64,000 bases of DNA from Antedon mediterranea (GCF_964355755.1 NC_092673.1:18605001-18669000); one strand, 5' to 3'. Shown: positions 21,777 through 33,737, counted from the first letter of the stretch. Notes: generated by a model not told the origin, from the sequence alone. Translations and numbers: made by a program.

Positions 21777-22009
21777 ACCAGAGAGTTTTTACTCCTTGCT
21801 GGTACATTGATTTCAAGTTCTAAATTGGACAAACAGATATGCTTGCTATTTTGTCTAGGTATCATACCATGTACAGTACATATAACTCAGTACTATTATT
21901 ATTGCTTATATTAGTATTTAGTTACATAACAATAGAAGGCCCTACAATTTGTTTTTCATAGTCTGTATTGAAGTGACTGATTTATGCCTTTGGTTCCTCT
22001 AAGTTTTTC

Positions 22010-22197
22010 CTTTCCTTATTTAATTTCATTTGCTGTTAACTTGTTGTTTTTGTCTGCACCAGAAGGAGAGTACTCACATAGTGACTTTGTCGCTTTTCTA
22101 CAATCCGCCAGACTGGTGTCAGTTTTCTTGTGTTTGTATTTTTAATTGTATTATATGTCTTCTGGAAAATAAATGAATTGAATTGAATTGAATTTCA
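22010..22197 (+). repeat. LINE 3' end with (GAATT)n tail
   Basis: Reads 'gtctgcaccagaaggagag', then 'ttgtgtttgtatttttaatt', then 'ggaaaataaatgaattgaat' with four GAATT-like units. A 3' UTR ending in a short microsatellite is typical of CR1/L2/jockey LINEs truncated at the 5' side. Confidence 0.5.
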
Positions 22198-23660
22198 ACA
22201 ATAACATGTAAATTAATGTCAGGTATCGAAAGTTTGTCATTTGTTGTGTCGTTTGGTGGCGTTGGAATGTAGACCTAATTTACATTCCATGAGTCACTCC
22301 CTTTATAATGATTGTGTAGCAGAGAGAAAACATTTTGTTATTCTTTTTTTTTATATATAATATTCATATGGTTGCTCACATTTAAAGTAGATTTTTAATT
22401 ATAATACTTAACTGTATAAAAACTCTACCTTGATGTTGTATTACTACAGTACTGGGGTGTACTTAGACTTGCCACAAGTCTGTATTTATTGTCTTTTTTA
22501 TTTATTTTTTTTATTTCGATTTTTGTCTGAAGCTCAAGTAGTATACGTATGAAACGCCATATGTGCCAAAATATTTATTTGTTTACTAATTAGTAATATT
22601 AAGTCAAAACTCCGTCTGGAACCCAGACTAGGGTGTACTGTTTGATATCACTCTGTTAGCTGTATTGAATATGTTATATTTTATCCATAGTTGATTGACT
22701 TAATGATAGTTTTCATTACATTGATTATAACATTCACATTAATAATTTATGATTATTTAGATTGTGGTTACCAAAGTGGTATTAATGACATCATTGATAA
22801 TTATCGTACCATGCTATGTAATTTTGATGCGTAAATGTACTGATATCTTATATTACTGTAATTTGTACTCTCAGTGTTTTCCTTATGTTTATAGATAAGC
22901 CAATATGTATGCATACACATATTTTACAGAGAACGTAGAAAGTGAATAAAGTTATTTATGTGGCAACCAAAAACACAGTTTGGATCTTTTATTCTGTGAT
23001 TTCCGTATCACTATATTGAGGAGAGCCTCACACGCTCATATATATGAGTTGAAGCAAACCCAAATAAATACAGATTGTTGAATATACCACGACAGTAATA
23101 AAGATTTCTTAAATAAAAATTGGTGGGAGAACAGAGCAGCCGACTAAGTTTTTATTGTGATCAGAAATGATACCATTATTGAAAAAAATGTTATTGAACT
23201 GAAATACTATAGTAACAATTTTTCGACATATTTGAAACAAACAATGCTTTTAATCTAAATTAATGTTTGATGAATTGTTTATACATTAGTGTTCAATTTT
23301 TTTGTACAGTACTAAATTATATTTTTTATGAATACATTTTATGATGTCTGTTGGTTGAAATGATTTGAAATGTTTTTTTCACTTTTAATAAAAATTTTGT
23401 AAATTAAAACTCAATTCAGTGTTTATGCTGCTATTTAATGTTTATATATTTTTAATAAATACTAATGAATGAAAAACTTATTTGTTTATTTTAAGGATAG
23501 TGTTTTTTGAAGGTGTAGATTTTAACATCGAGGAGATCATTATATCAAAATGTACGTGCTTAGCTATTGTTAAAAATTCATTGTATATTATAGGAATAAT
23601 ATCCATTTCACCAATGTTCGATTTTACACAGCTATAATGTGTTACGTACACAAATGGTGA
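22198..23660. other. AT-rich noncoding stretch
   Basis: No open frame of note, no terminal repeats and no recognisable RNA. Several AATAAA motifs occur (for example near 22947), possibly alternative poly(A) sites for the upstream gene. Confidence 0.4.
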
Positions 23661-23670
23661 TTGCGCCCTC

Positions 23671-23680
23671 TATAAAAAAT
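23671..23680 (+). promoter_or_regulatory. TATA-like box of a possible promoter
   Basis: TATAAAAAAT, followed about 20 bases later by TTCACTCC, an initiator-like pyrimidine-rich motif, and 55 bases later by an ATG with a donor. The arrangement fits an RNA polymerase II core promoter, but TATA-like strings are common in this AT-rich DNA. Confidence 0.25.
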
Positions 23681-23734
23681 AAAGTTTATTCACTCCAACA
23701 AACCATTGTACTCTCGCAACATGTTATCCTAAGA

Positions 23735-23751
23735 ATGTCAACACACAAGAA
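23735..23751 (+). CDS. Possible tiny first coding exon (MSTHK)
   Basis: ATG preceded by AAGA, five full codons (MSTHK) plus two bases, then a strong GTAAGT donor at 23752. Phase 2 fits the exon-like segment at 40702-40795, which takes in one base. The intron would be 17 kb and hold a whole Harbinger element. A short upstream ATG frame (23721) closes before this one. Speculative. Confidence 0.22.
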
Positions 23752-23865
23752 GTAAGTTTTTGTTTCATATTTGGCATACCATATCATATACGGAATTCTT
23801 TATACTGCATTATTTTAATGGCAGATCTTTCTTCTTTTAATTTTTTGGATCTTATATTCGTATCC

Positions 23866-24070
23866 TAGGCTAGGCCTAGCCTAATACTACTCTCTACTCT
23901 AGCCTAGGCCTAGCTAGGCTATATTGCTAGGCTAGGTAGGCTAGGCCTAGGCCTACTACCTCTAGCCATGCTCTCGCTAACAAAGGCCTACTACTACTAG
24001 CCTAGGCTTTTAACCCTAGCTAGGCCTACTACTTGATAGTACTATAGTAGGCCTAGTAGAGTAGTAGGCA
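23866..24070. repeat. TAGGCCTA/CCTAGG-rich cluster
   Basis: Dense overlapping 'ctaggcctag' and 'taggcctac' motifs. Similar clusters occur at 27716-28030, 43680-43760, 52465-52760 and, inverted, 58370-58690. Such strings seem to be a family of simple-sequence repeats of this genome; no function is assigned. Confidence 0.6.
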
Positions 24071-24085
24071 TGGAGGAAGTCTCCA

Positions 24086-24895
24086 CAACTCGGCCTCAAG
24101 TTAACTCGGCCTCAAGTCAACTCGGCCAAAAACTAATTGGTCAACTCGGCCACAATAAAGTATGGAACGCAAAAAGTGCTTACGGTAATATTATTATGAT
24201 TCTTACTAGCCTATCCACGCTTTAAAAAAAATAAAAAAATAAAAAAAATAATATAATTAAATAATATATAAAAAAATGAACTCATTGCCGATATGAATAT
24301 AAGTACCCGCGTGTTACAAAAACACATGCAGGTACCGCATTTTAGTAAATCGAACACGGAGGCCTACGTTCCACCATTTGGCCATAGAAAAAATGATCGT
24401 ACATATTGTTTTTGTCCATGATTTGCTTTTTAAAAAAAGGGGAATCCCCGGTCAGTGAAAACACGCAGCAGTTGTAGATATCGAAAAAGCTGCCAAAGGC
24501 GCAGGGAGGCGCAGCTACGAATTGTTTTCAATTGTGCAATTTGAAATTTTATTATTTAACGTAAATAAAGAAAAGTTGGTGAAATCATTCCTATTTTTTT
24601 TGCTAAATATATTATATTGTCTAAATATTAATATTCATTAAAAGTCAGAATTATTTTTAGTTAAAAAATTGTGAAGAAATATTATTTATCAATCCCCTTC
24701 ATTTGCACTTTTTGCGTTCCATATTTTAACGGGGCTGAGTTGACCGATTATTTTTTGGCCGAGTTGACGTGAGGCCGAGTTGACTTGAGGCCGAGTTGAC
24801 TTGGGGCCGAGTTGACTTGGGGCCGACTTGACTTGGGGCCGACTTGACTTGGGGCCGACTTGACTTTGGCCGAGACGGTTTAGGGCCGACTTGGA
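24086..24895. mobile_element. Foldback element with AACTCGGCC repeats in both arms
   Basis: The left arm (24086-24180) has repeated 'aactcggcctcaagt' and ends in 'tatggaacgcaaaaagtgc'. The right arm (24705-24895) is its inverse: 'gcactttttgcgttccatat', then about eight 'ggccgagttgactt'-type units changing to 'ggccgacttgactt'. The right array is longer than the left, so it expanded after insertion. The interior is AT-rich and noncoding. A lone 'aactcggccc' lies at 27165-27174, next to the Harbinger insertion. Confidence 0.65.
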
Positions 24896-27174
24896 TCGAA
24901 ATCACGTAAACACATGGATGAGGATGTTTTAACGTTCATGCTCGACTCATTGAGGAGATCAGGGTTAACATTTTTTTTAAAAGCCACAAAAAAAGTAGAA
25001 CAAAAGCAGAGAGTCGACCCTGCAACCCCTGCCTCTTGGGCTATACCCTTATCAATACACCAAGCCATCCATCTCGTTGGTCGAATCGGGTTTTACTTTG
25101 TATATGAATGGAGAAAAAATATATTATATGTAAGCTTTTTAACCAACCAATCAGAACTTAGTTGACGTCGTTTCTATACTTGTATAACCACATAACAAAC
25201 AGGCCTTCCATTGGGTTTCCCTGATCTCACAACAAGCATTCAAACACAGCGTTGTGGTCTTTCATTTAAAAAAAAACATAGTGTGGTGGTCTTTTGTGTT
25301 CATGATGCATCAAACAACTACAATGCACTGTAAAGTTTGACGTGATGCGTAAAAAACTACTGAACTTTTCTATTTAATACTGAAATTTACTTTAACAATT
25401 TGAGAACTTGCAATGCACATGAAAGAGTATGACAGTGGACCTATCTAATCTAGGCTCGCACTGGCCGATCGCCAAGTCGCCATGGGCGAAAACGTTTCTA
25501 GATTGGCGAAAAATAAAACGGCTACTTTAGCCATTTTGGCGATGACATATGATAAAATAGATAATTAAATAATCATTTTGGCGAAAGCATAAAGTCCACT
25601 AAAAGGTCCATTTGTCGATCTCCAAGCATTTATTTTGTTCGTTATCACGTTGTTTACTTCAAGCTCCATTTTTCGTCAACTTGTTTCGTTGTACCAGGCG
25701 TCTCTTTGTTATTTCAAAAAGATGGGGATAGCAGAGGTAGACTGCACAGAGAGACAGACGTTACACGACACATGGATGATGAAGTCTACCCAAACTATCA
25801 CGTGTTGTGCGCTGCACAAACGATCGACTACGTAGCCGACGGTCGGCTAATTACCGGGATTGTCTATTTTTCGATAGGGGTGTACTTTTCAGATTAAAAA
25901 GAAACATTATAGTATCTTCGATGAATGACGTCTTAATCTTATCGAAATCAAAAATGTATGCGTTATGCATTTTAGAGTCTTCCAATTTAATGTAGTTTCA
26001 TATTTTAGCCTTAATAAACTTCCCTCGTGCGTCAGTGTAAACAAAACAACATGCGGGAAATGGTAGAGTCTAACAGGGATTTAGCTGAACACACACGTGC
26101 ATCTCTGAGCGGGGCCGGCCGCTGGCTTCTGTCTTGTTGTGTAAAATTAATAATAATCGGATAAATTTCTCGCCCTGACAGAAACGCTTCGGCGCAGCCT
26201 TGAGGGATGGAAAGACACGTGTACTCTGTGCTTTGGCCTATATTATCTTACGTTTAACAACGATACGAGTGTTCGTTTGCTAGGAATTTCCCTCAATATT
26301 TTTAGCATACGATATACCGTTGCGTTGTTGTACATAATTTTGTAGGCCTAGGCCAGCGGTTCTGCACTTTCGCACCTCTTGAGCATACCTAATTTAAAAA
26401 CATTAACCGGCTGCGCGGCGGTGATTCCGAGTGATTCTAGGACACGATTTTCGCCTGGTACGCCACACGCAAACATGACCAGCCAAGCGTAAAAAAACAA
26501 AAGTAACATAGCGTTCAGGGGATTTCAGAAAACTGTAAAATGTTTCTTATTAAATTGATAACTGTATAAATGCTGTATGATTAAAAACAATTTGAACAAT
26601 TGTTTTGATCATGTAAAAAAAATACAAAAAAAAATATTTTTTTTAATCATACAGTGATATAGGCATGGTTCTTTATCTCAGTGCCTTACAAAAATGTTCA
26701 GGGAACAGTGTATATAGACTGTTGACATAGATAAATTGACTAAAATGTTTTTACCACTATATTTCTAAAATTTTAAATGTTGGCTATAAACCGATTCATT
26801 TGGCTAAATAAAAAAATTTGACTTTAGCCATTTTGGCTATAGATAAACTGATTTGACTAAAAAAAATATTTTGACTTTCGCCAAATGGCTAAACAAAATG
26901 AAATGTTAGTGCTACCCCAGCTAATTTATAGGTACATGTTATGATAAAGAAATTGGTACACTATTTGTTGATTGACTTGGTACTGTACACCATTCACTGT
27001 GGCTGCTGTGAGTACAGTACATGCCATATCAGAATTTCCTCAACTCAGAGGATGAATGCCACTATACATTTATGATACAGTATTTGTCACAATTGTGTGC
27101 ATTACTGTTATTACATTATCAGATTTGTGATTTGTGATAGTATGTGTACTGACGAATTCTATCCAACTCGGCCC
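24896..27174. other. Intergenic or intronic noncoding sequence
   Basis: No gene supported. 25455-25600 and 26770-26900 share 'tttagccattttggc' and 'ggcgaaa' motifs, apparently diverged copies of one repeat. 26580-26660 is a run of imperfect A/T palindromes. Short open frames here have no recognisable domains. Confidence 0.4.
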
Positions 27175-27472
27175 TAAAGCCTGGTTTCCAGTCGACGTAA
27201 GACTTGCTTCCGCTTACGATTGCGTCGTTTTCTTACGATTACGCTTGCGTTCCGATCAGTAGACCAAAAAACTAACGTCGACACAAAATTATCATAATCG
27301 CGTTGTGCTGATTCCGTCATTACGAAAGTTGAATTTATCGCAAGTCTGTCCTTCTTGCCCTTACGTCGAGTTGAATTTTTTCCTTGCGACACAACACATG
27401 GCTCATACATTCCTCGCGAAAAGAGAGGAGGCCATTTTCCAAAACATAAACAGTGTGCAGTGAGATTTCAAT

Positions 27473-30400
27473 ATGGTTATTCGTAGGAGAGGACGTGAGT
27501 TGGCCAAAAAGATACTTTATTTAAGAATATTAACGAGAAGAATTAAGAGGAGAAAGGAGTTGAACAAAGCACCAAGAATCCACAAGTTCTGGGAGAGGAA
27601 AGTGCTAAAAGAAAGAATAGAGTTCGGGCAGTACCATACATTATTTAAGACACTGATAAAAAACGACAGAGAATGGTTTTTTAGGTAGGCCTATATATAT
27701 TAATAACATTTAATTATTATTAATATCTTTTTAGGCCTAGGCCTAGATGTTTAATTGTAATTTGCATTCATAATTATAATGTTTGCCTAGGCCTAGGATA
27801 TATGGATTTTTTTAAGGCCATGGATTGGTCTAGGCTAGGCCTAGTTATTATATTTAGCCATGGAGATTTAGCTAGGCCTAGTTAGTAGAGTACATCATAC
27901 ATGGACCTGGCTAAAGATGAAGGTCACAGTTCATTTCAGCCGCCGAGCTGGCGTCTATATAAAGACGATGGTGAGTAAAATAGGCCTAGGTTAGGATAGG
28001 CCTATATAGGCTTACAGTATTTAGGCCTATATGCTATGATCAAGACACTCCTAGACAGATCTTTATTCTAGGCTAGTAAAGTAGGTAGGTTACTACAACT
28101 AGAAGCCAATCCACACATGGTCTACACTACTACTACTGTACACCCATCTACAGTGGTAGCCAAGTACTAAACGGATAGGAAGTATGTATTACTCCTACTG
28201 TTGTTATTTTGTTGAAAAATTAAAATCTAAATTGATTAAATAGTGCATACAGTACACAATGAACAATTGTAGTCTAAATAAAATATCCCAAACAAAGTGC
28301 ATTTATTGCCATAGAAGATTGAATACATAATCACAAATAATACATTTACTAATCATGAATTAACTTTGACATTTGGCAAATCAATTCTGTTATTACTTTT
28401 TAAAATAGTCACGGAACAATTGCATAATTTTTAGTTCCATATCTTCCTTGTCTTCCTCGTTTACTCTTCGCATTTTCTTTGCTACCATCGTGCCGAATGT
28501 ATCGGCTTCGTCTTCTTCTCCGCTTCCCTTAATCAGATCTATAAGGTCATTGTCTGTTACCCCACTCTCAACCTGAACAATTGAAATTAATGAAAGATTT
28601 TGACATTTCTATCTAAAAACAAATTTCAAATTTTCCACACTCTTCTAGCACTGTTTATTCAACAACAAAAAATAGGTATGCTTTTGCAAATTCATGATTA
28701 TTTTAATATGCTATGTGAGAATACCTACATGCTTTTCTGTTTTGGAACATTTTCCTTTTGGCGTCTTTGACCAAGCTTTTTTAACCACTGCTGAAAATTA
28801 AAACAAAAAAGCTTCGGTAATTTTGCAGCTTGGCATAACATTATGTCTGGAAACGCCATAGTACTGCTTATCATTATCAACACACAACTTTTTAGTACAA
28901 TAGTAAATTACCAATATTGATATATAGTAATGATTTAAATACTTACGGTTCGGTCTTTCGACTGTCCTCTTGACTACTAAAAAGAAAAACAAATTAAAGT
29001 GTAGTTTCAGATATACATGAATTTCTGGAATAGGTGATGGCCTAGGAATAGTGGTGCACCTGCCCACCCATTCTAGCATAATAACACTTTGTATTAAATT
29101 GTTAACTATCATGATTGAATATTTACCTCTTGTAACATCAGCTTTTATTTGGGCAGCATCTGCTGAACCTTCTTCCAGACTTCCTTCATATCCTGCAAAA
29201 GCCCCTTCCAAGTCGTCCGAGACATTACCCAATAAGTCGGCTTCTTCTGTTTCATTTTGCAACTCAGTACCTTCTCCTAAAATTACAATAAATAATGTTT
29301 TTTTTTATTTTTAAGCCTTAAAAGTATGTAGTGTTGGTACAAACTATTTTGTAGTAATGTAAATGTAAAATGTCATTTTTTGTTATTTATAATTTTGTTT
29401 ATTGTCTTCAGGTATTTAAGGATGACGCCGGAAAGATTTAGTTATCTTCTGTCTGCGGTTGAGCCCTATCTAAAGATAAGACAAGACAGAGGTCGTACTG
29501 CAATTTCAGCAGAAGAAAGGCTTGTGATAACTTTGCGTTATCTGGCTACGGGTGACTTGATGGCATCACAAACATTTAACTTTCGGGTTGGTCGTGCAAC
29601 AGTTTCTAGCATAATCCGGGAAGTTTGTGATTCAATTTGGACAGCTTTAAATAAGAAATACCTAAGGCTACCATCAAGTGAGAATGAATGGATGGCAATT
29701 GCAGAAAAATTTGACAATGATTGGAATGTTCCTCATGCGATTGGTGCAGTAGACGGTAAGCACATTGCTATCAAGTGTCCCAAATTTGGCGGCTCGATGT
29801 ACTATAACTATAAAGGCTTTCATAGTACAGTATTAATGGCAATTTGTGATGCTAGTTACTCATTTGTATGGACAAGCATTGGCTCATATGGGCGAGATAA
29901 TGATGCCGCTATTTTTGGTGCTTCATCATTTTTCAAAAGAGCTGATTTTTGGAAAGCTAAAGCTGCCACCACCATCGGTTGTGGGTGGTCAACAATTGCC
30001 TTATGTTTTATTAGGGGATGATATATTTCCTCTTAGAACTTGGTTAATAAAACCATATGGTGGCAACAATTTGACTGATGAAGCGGAAGTGGCAAATTAT
30101 AGGACATCGAGAGGACGCCGAACCATCGAAAACACCTTTGGTGTAATGGCTGCAAGGTGGCGCATATTTAGGCGTCCTATAAGAGCAAATATTGAAACTG
30201 TTGACCAGATTACAAAAGCTGTAATCTGCCTACACAATTACCTAATGCAAACTGATAACGCACACTACATACCCAGCGGGTTTGTTGACAGCTGGAGCAA
30301 TGGAGAATTTAAAGAAGGGGAATGGCGCAGTGTTGTGCAAGATGATGAAACTGGCCTTCAAAATATAAGAAGGGTGGGGTCAAACAATTATACGGCTACT

Positions 30401-30505
30401 ACCAAAGAAACAAGAGATAGGTTTCGAGACTACTTTAACAGCCAGGAAGGTGCTGTTCCTTGGCAGTATGATGTGGCACACAATTGCGGTCCTTTGGCAT
30501 CTTAA
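27473..30505 (+). pseudogene. Harbinger transposase (HARBI1-like), two exons, one frameshift
   Basis: Exon 1, 27473-27684: MVIRRRGRELAKK start, then RIHKFWERKVLKERIEFGQY, ending REWFF plus a split Arg codon at donor gtaggc. Exon 2, 29412-30505 after 'attgtcttcag': YLRMTPERFSYLLSAVEPYL and on. The catalytic residues of the DDE_Tnp_4 fold are visible: Asp in AVDGKHI (29752-29754), Asp in RDNDAAIFG (29902-29904) and Glu in RRTIENTFG (30128-30130). About 434 residues, the usual length. One extra base, most simply in the T run 29946-29950, shifts the frame between the second Asp and the Glu. The 1.7-kb intron contains four exons of the opposite-strand gene. Transposase cuts and joins the element ends with help from its MADF partner. 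Confidence 0.85.
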
Positions 30506-31495
30506 AAGTGTTGTTAGTAAATTATATGTATTTGTTAAAAATAATCTTCCTGTTTTGTAAATAATCTATATGACATTTTTTTAAATCTATATTCAAATAT
30601 GTTCTGTGTAATTTTGAATATTGACGAATCTTGTTTATTGAAGAAAAAAAATAACAATGTTGTAGTTTATGCTTGCTATAACTTGCATTCATAATTATTT
30701 TTTGTTTTCTTGTCCTTGTACTATGGTTTACATTTCCAAACATTCCAAATAAAATAGTTATTTCTTTCCTATCTTTCCTAAATTGATTTTAATTTTTAAA
30801 TATATTGCTGATGTTGCAGAACGTTAACAAATATTTATATTTGATTGCTACTTGAAGATGTTATTAAATGTTGTTAATGAGTTATTGAGATGTAAAATTA
30901 CTTTTATTTGTTTATCCTCCTTTCAAATAGTGTGATAAATAAAAAATTTAGTGTGTGGTGGTTGATAAATACAATTATTTACCTGAGTCGTCAAAGTCCA
31001 GCTCCAACACTTGTTGAGTTTCGGAAAAAAGCCGTATGCATTCAGATGAAGCTTCTTACTCGGTTAATGAAATTGACATTTCTTCGGACTCTAGTGTCTT
31101 CCTATGATTTATATGTTTAATCAACCATCTCATGTGTTCCCACTCATGGCCAATTGGGAGGATGTCATCCCTGCCTGCACCACTACGGACACTAGCCCTA
31201 ACCTTCTTTAGATGTCTACAAAATAATAATAATTATAATTATTATTACAATAATAACAATAACGATTATTATAATAACTAAAAATTATGATTATAATAAT
31301 AATAATACTAATAGTAAGGGCCTAGCCTAGTAGGTCGCAGTAGAAGAGTGCCGTTAACATCTTTAGAAACAGCTTCCCACGCATTTTTTTTTTCCCGTTT
31401 TCCACTTTTGTATTCTTTGGTATTTTTGTCATATACAGTAGACAAAGATAAGCTTGAATAGCGTCAAACACATGGACTTCTGTAGATGAAGGCAT
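28393..31495 (-). pseudogene. Harbinger MADF/BESS-like DNA-binding protein, six exons, broken
   Basis: Minus-strand exons with agreeing phases: 30983-31215, 29127-29276, 28947-28976, 28729-28790 and 28393-28572 (stop 28393-28395), plus a first exon starting at ATG 31493-31495. The N-terminal part has YDKNTKEYKSGKR, AWEAVSKDVNG and HLKKVRASV, a Myb/SANT-like MADF pattern. The middle is acidic (EGTELQNETEEADLLGNVSD). The last exon has TFGTMVAKKM and a final MELKIMQLFRDYF helix like a BESS motif. Lesions: a probable 2-base insertion near 31438 and a stop (TAA) in exon 30983-31215 after SISLTE. The first intron boundary is not resolved. In known Harbingers this partner binds the ends and brings the transposase to the nucleus. 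Confidence 0.65.
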
Positions 31496-32286
31496 CTTGT
31501 GAAATGAAGTCCTCAAAAAGGGACGCAGAAATTATTTTTTTTATTCCTGATGTGATGATGATGATCTTTTTTTGAACGTTGAATTATGATTTGCCCACGA
31601 TGTTATTTACATATACAGTTCATCTAATGGACTTTTTTACCCGGTTTTTATTTCCTTTTTTATAAATAGATAGGCCTAATTCAAATGATGTAGGCTAATA
31701 ATTATTTATTTTCATTATCAAATGAATTATCATATGCCTATAAGTTGTGTTTAGATTCAAGCAAACACTACGGTGAATTTAATAAATATATATTATTAAT
31801 TTATTACCCAACCTACCTTCATCATACAATTAAAACAAAATCATTACGTAACTTTTCCCCACCTGCTTTTGAACGCAAACTATGCCAGGTGAACGTATTG
31901 TTATCCTGATGATCCTGATGATGACACTGTTCTCTAACATTTTATGAAATGTTATTGCCATAACGTTTTTAATTTAGTCCGTCTGTGTGTATTATTTTTA
32001 CCCATTATATCGTATTTTTACTATGTTTATATAATTATAATAAGTAATAAGCAAGACAATTTTGTATAGTTCTTACATCTATTTCATATTTCATCCACCT
32101 AAATTATTACATTCTATCACGAATTGAAAAAAAAAATGGTTCGTGTTTATTTACGTATCATTTATTGTCAACAATTCTTAATATATACGGTATTTTCTAC
32201 TTTCTATCACCTTTCCAAGCTTTGACCTTCTTGCCAACGTCACATAATCCTCGTCACTGATTGGCTGGTTCTTACGATCATTGCGC

Positions 32287-32333
32287 TTACGCTTACGAAA
32301 GTTGACTTCAAGTCAACTTTCGTAAGCGTAAGC
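32287..32333. repeat. Near-perfect 47-bp palindrome in the Harbinger end
   Basis: CTTACGCTTACGAAAGTTGA and three more bases, a single central C, then the exact inverse (23-bp arms). It lies about 270 bp inside the right end among 'cgcttacga' subterminal motifs that also occur at the left end, so it may be a transposase or MADF-protein binding cluster, or the inverted subterminal motif fused by deletion. Confidence 0.8.
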
Positions 32334-32639
32334 GGAAGGGTATAAAATCGAATCGTAAGGCATGTTTATCCAGAAATTCACCGGTTTCCTGTCGAACCGT
32401 CGATTATCGACGTAACAGACGGAAGCTTCAGTCACCGGTTTCCTGTCAAACACTTGTACTACGACGATTTCTACTTGCGTTACGTCGTTTTGACATTTAG
32501 CTTTTTTCAACCGGTTTCCTGTCGATTTTCAATTTCCAAAGTAAAAACGACGCAATCGTAAGAAATTCTAATTTCTCACGTCGACTGGAAACCAGGCTTT
32601 ACACCGTCAAAAATACTTTTTCTTTTTTATTGACATTAA

Positions 32640-33090
32640 TTTATTGTGCCTGAAAAGTTTAATTGGTTTAAAAGAATATTAGTATTTCTAATCTAGAGTA
32701 TACTACAAAGGATTGTGTTGTTTGTTTGTGTGTTAGATTGTGCACATAAGGCATGTGCATTGTTACCTCACAAAATAAAACTGATAAGAAATTTAATTTC
32801 ATTATGCAATTATTTTATCTTAATTCAGGGGCATGAGTTATTATTATGTAATACCTTTTGTTTGTCAATGCTTTTGTCAATTTGTTATTTGCTTGTTCAT
32901 TGTTGCGCCCATAATAGACTCCTTTGTTTTCTAGTGCACCCTTTTTCTATATGTATTTGTCTTTTACTAATATTCTATCAGTACCTGATGCGGGACCTGA
33001 TGATGACCTATGGTCGAAAGTACTCGTATAATAAATATTTTATTTTGAGGCAGAAACAAGAAATTTGTCTGTTTTATATATATTATGCCT
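32640..33090 (+). repeat. Retroelement-like fragment with hammerhead-like core
   Basis: Noncoding. At 32997-33019 the sequence CTGATGA, T, GACC, TAT, GGTC, GAAA matches the conserved hammerhead ribozyme core (CUGAUGA, stem II, GAAA) apart from one bulged T. Hammerheads of this kind sit at the ends of Penelope-like retroelements and retrozymes. 'aataaatattttatttt' follows. No convincing stem III and cleavage triplet could be placed by eye. Confidence 0.3.
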
Positions 33091-33107
33091 CCATTTACAT
33101 ACGATTT

Positions 33108-33511
33108 CATCAACGATTTTACAGGAAAAGGGGGTACAAATCAACATTAAAAATTGTTAATATCTTCAATTTTTTTAAAAGTTGAACCGAGTTCAACTTC
33201 AACGTTACGATCGGTAAAACTGACTGACCAATCAAATAGTTAATAAATTACGTCATCATAGTTTGTTAAAAAATACGTACACGTTGATAATTCTTGTTAT
33301 TTTAACACTTGTTATTTTGAAATATCAGACTTTAAAAGAGTACAACAAACATCGTCGCGTTGTCTGATACTTCAAAATATAAATTTTAATATAAAAACAA
33401 TTTAATTTAATGTTTGTCTTTAGTGTAAAGCCTAGATTAAGATATCAGCGAAAACATGTCCTAGGCCGGCTGGGTTGAAGCATCAAAACCCGTAACTTTT
33501 TCCATTATTAT
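33108..33511. mobile_element. Truncated Harbinger-type MITE, same family as 42389-43054
   Basis: It shares the body of the 42-kb MITE: 'caacgattttacaggaaaag', 'gaccaatcaaat', 'gtttgtctttagtgta', 'gcctagattaagatatca' and 'catcaaaacccgtaactttt'. Both terminal inverted repeats are missing. Confidence 0.7.
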
Positions 33512-33629
33512 TTATTGCCGCAAAAAAAAAAACAGTTCCATATATTAAATATGGTCTATAAAACCCACTATATTCAGATAATTATATGACAAGAATCGAC
33601 TGGCCAAAACGCCTCAGATGCTATCTTGG

Positions 33630-33737
33630 GGCGTCCAGAATAAAATTGTTTCCGGGGGGACCATGCCCCCCGACCCCCTAGACGATTATTTTCCCATATC
33701 GGCCCCCTCTTTATCAAAATCCTTGATCCGCCCCTGT
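33630..33737. mobile_element. hAT-like element, one end only
   Basis: 'gggggaccatgccccccgac', then 'ggccccctctttatcaaaat', then 'ccttgatccgcccctg', an inverse CAGGGGCGGATC-type hAT terminus. No matching left end is seen. Confidence 0.45.

Larger units (their letters stand above)
27178..32598 (+). mobile_element. PIF/Harbinger DNA transposon, nearly complete, 5.4 kb
   Basis: Terminal inverted repeats AGCCTGGTTTCCAGTCGACG at 27178 and its inverse ending at 32598. The flanks are TAA on the left and TTA on the right, compatible with the 3-bp TWA target duplication of the superfamily with one change. Subterminal 'cgcttacga' motifs occur on both sides. It carries the two genes expected of Harbinger: a DDE transposase (plus) and a MADF/BESS-type DNA-binding protein (minus). 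Each has lesions, so this copy is probably inactive but young. Confidence 0.88.

Noticed and set aside
27174-27410. Basic 78-codon frame on the minus strand (rich in Arg and Lys)
   Set aside because: It overlaps the Harbinger terminal repeat and the composition follows from 'cgcttacga' subterminal motifs.
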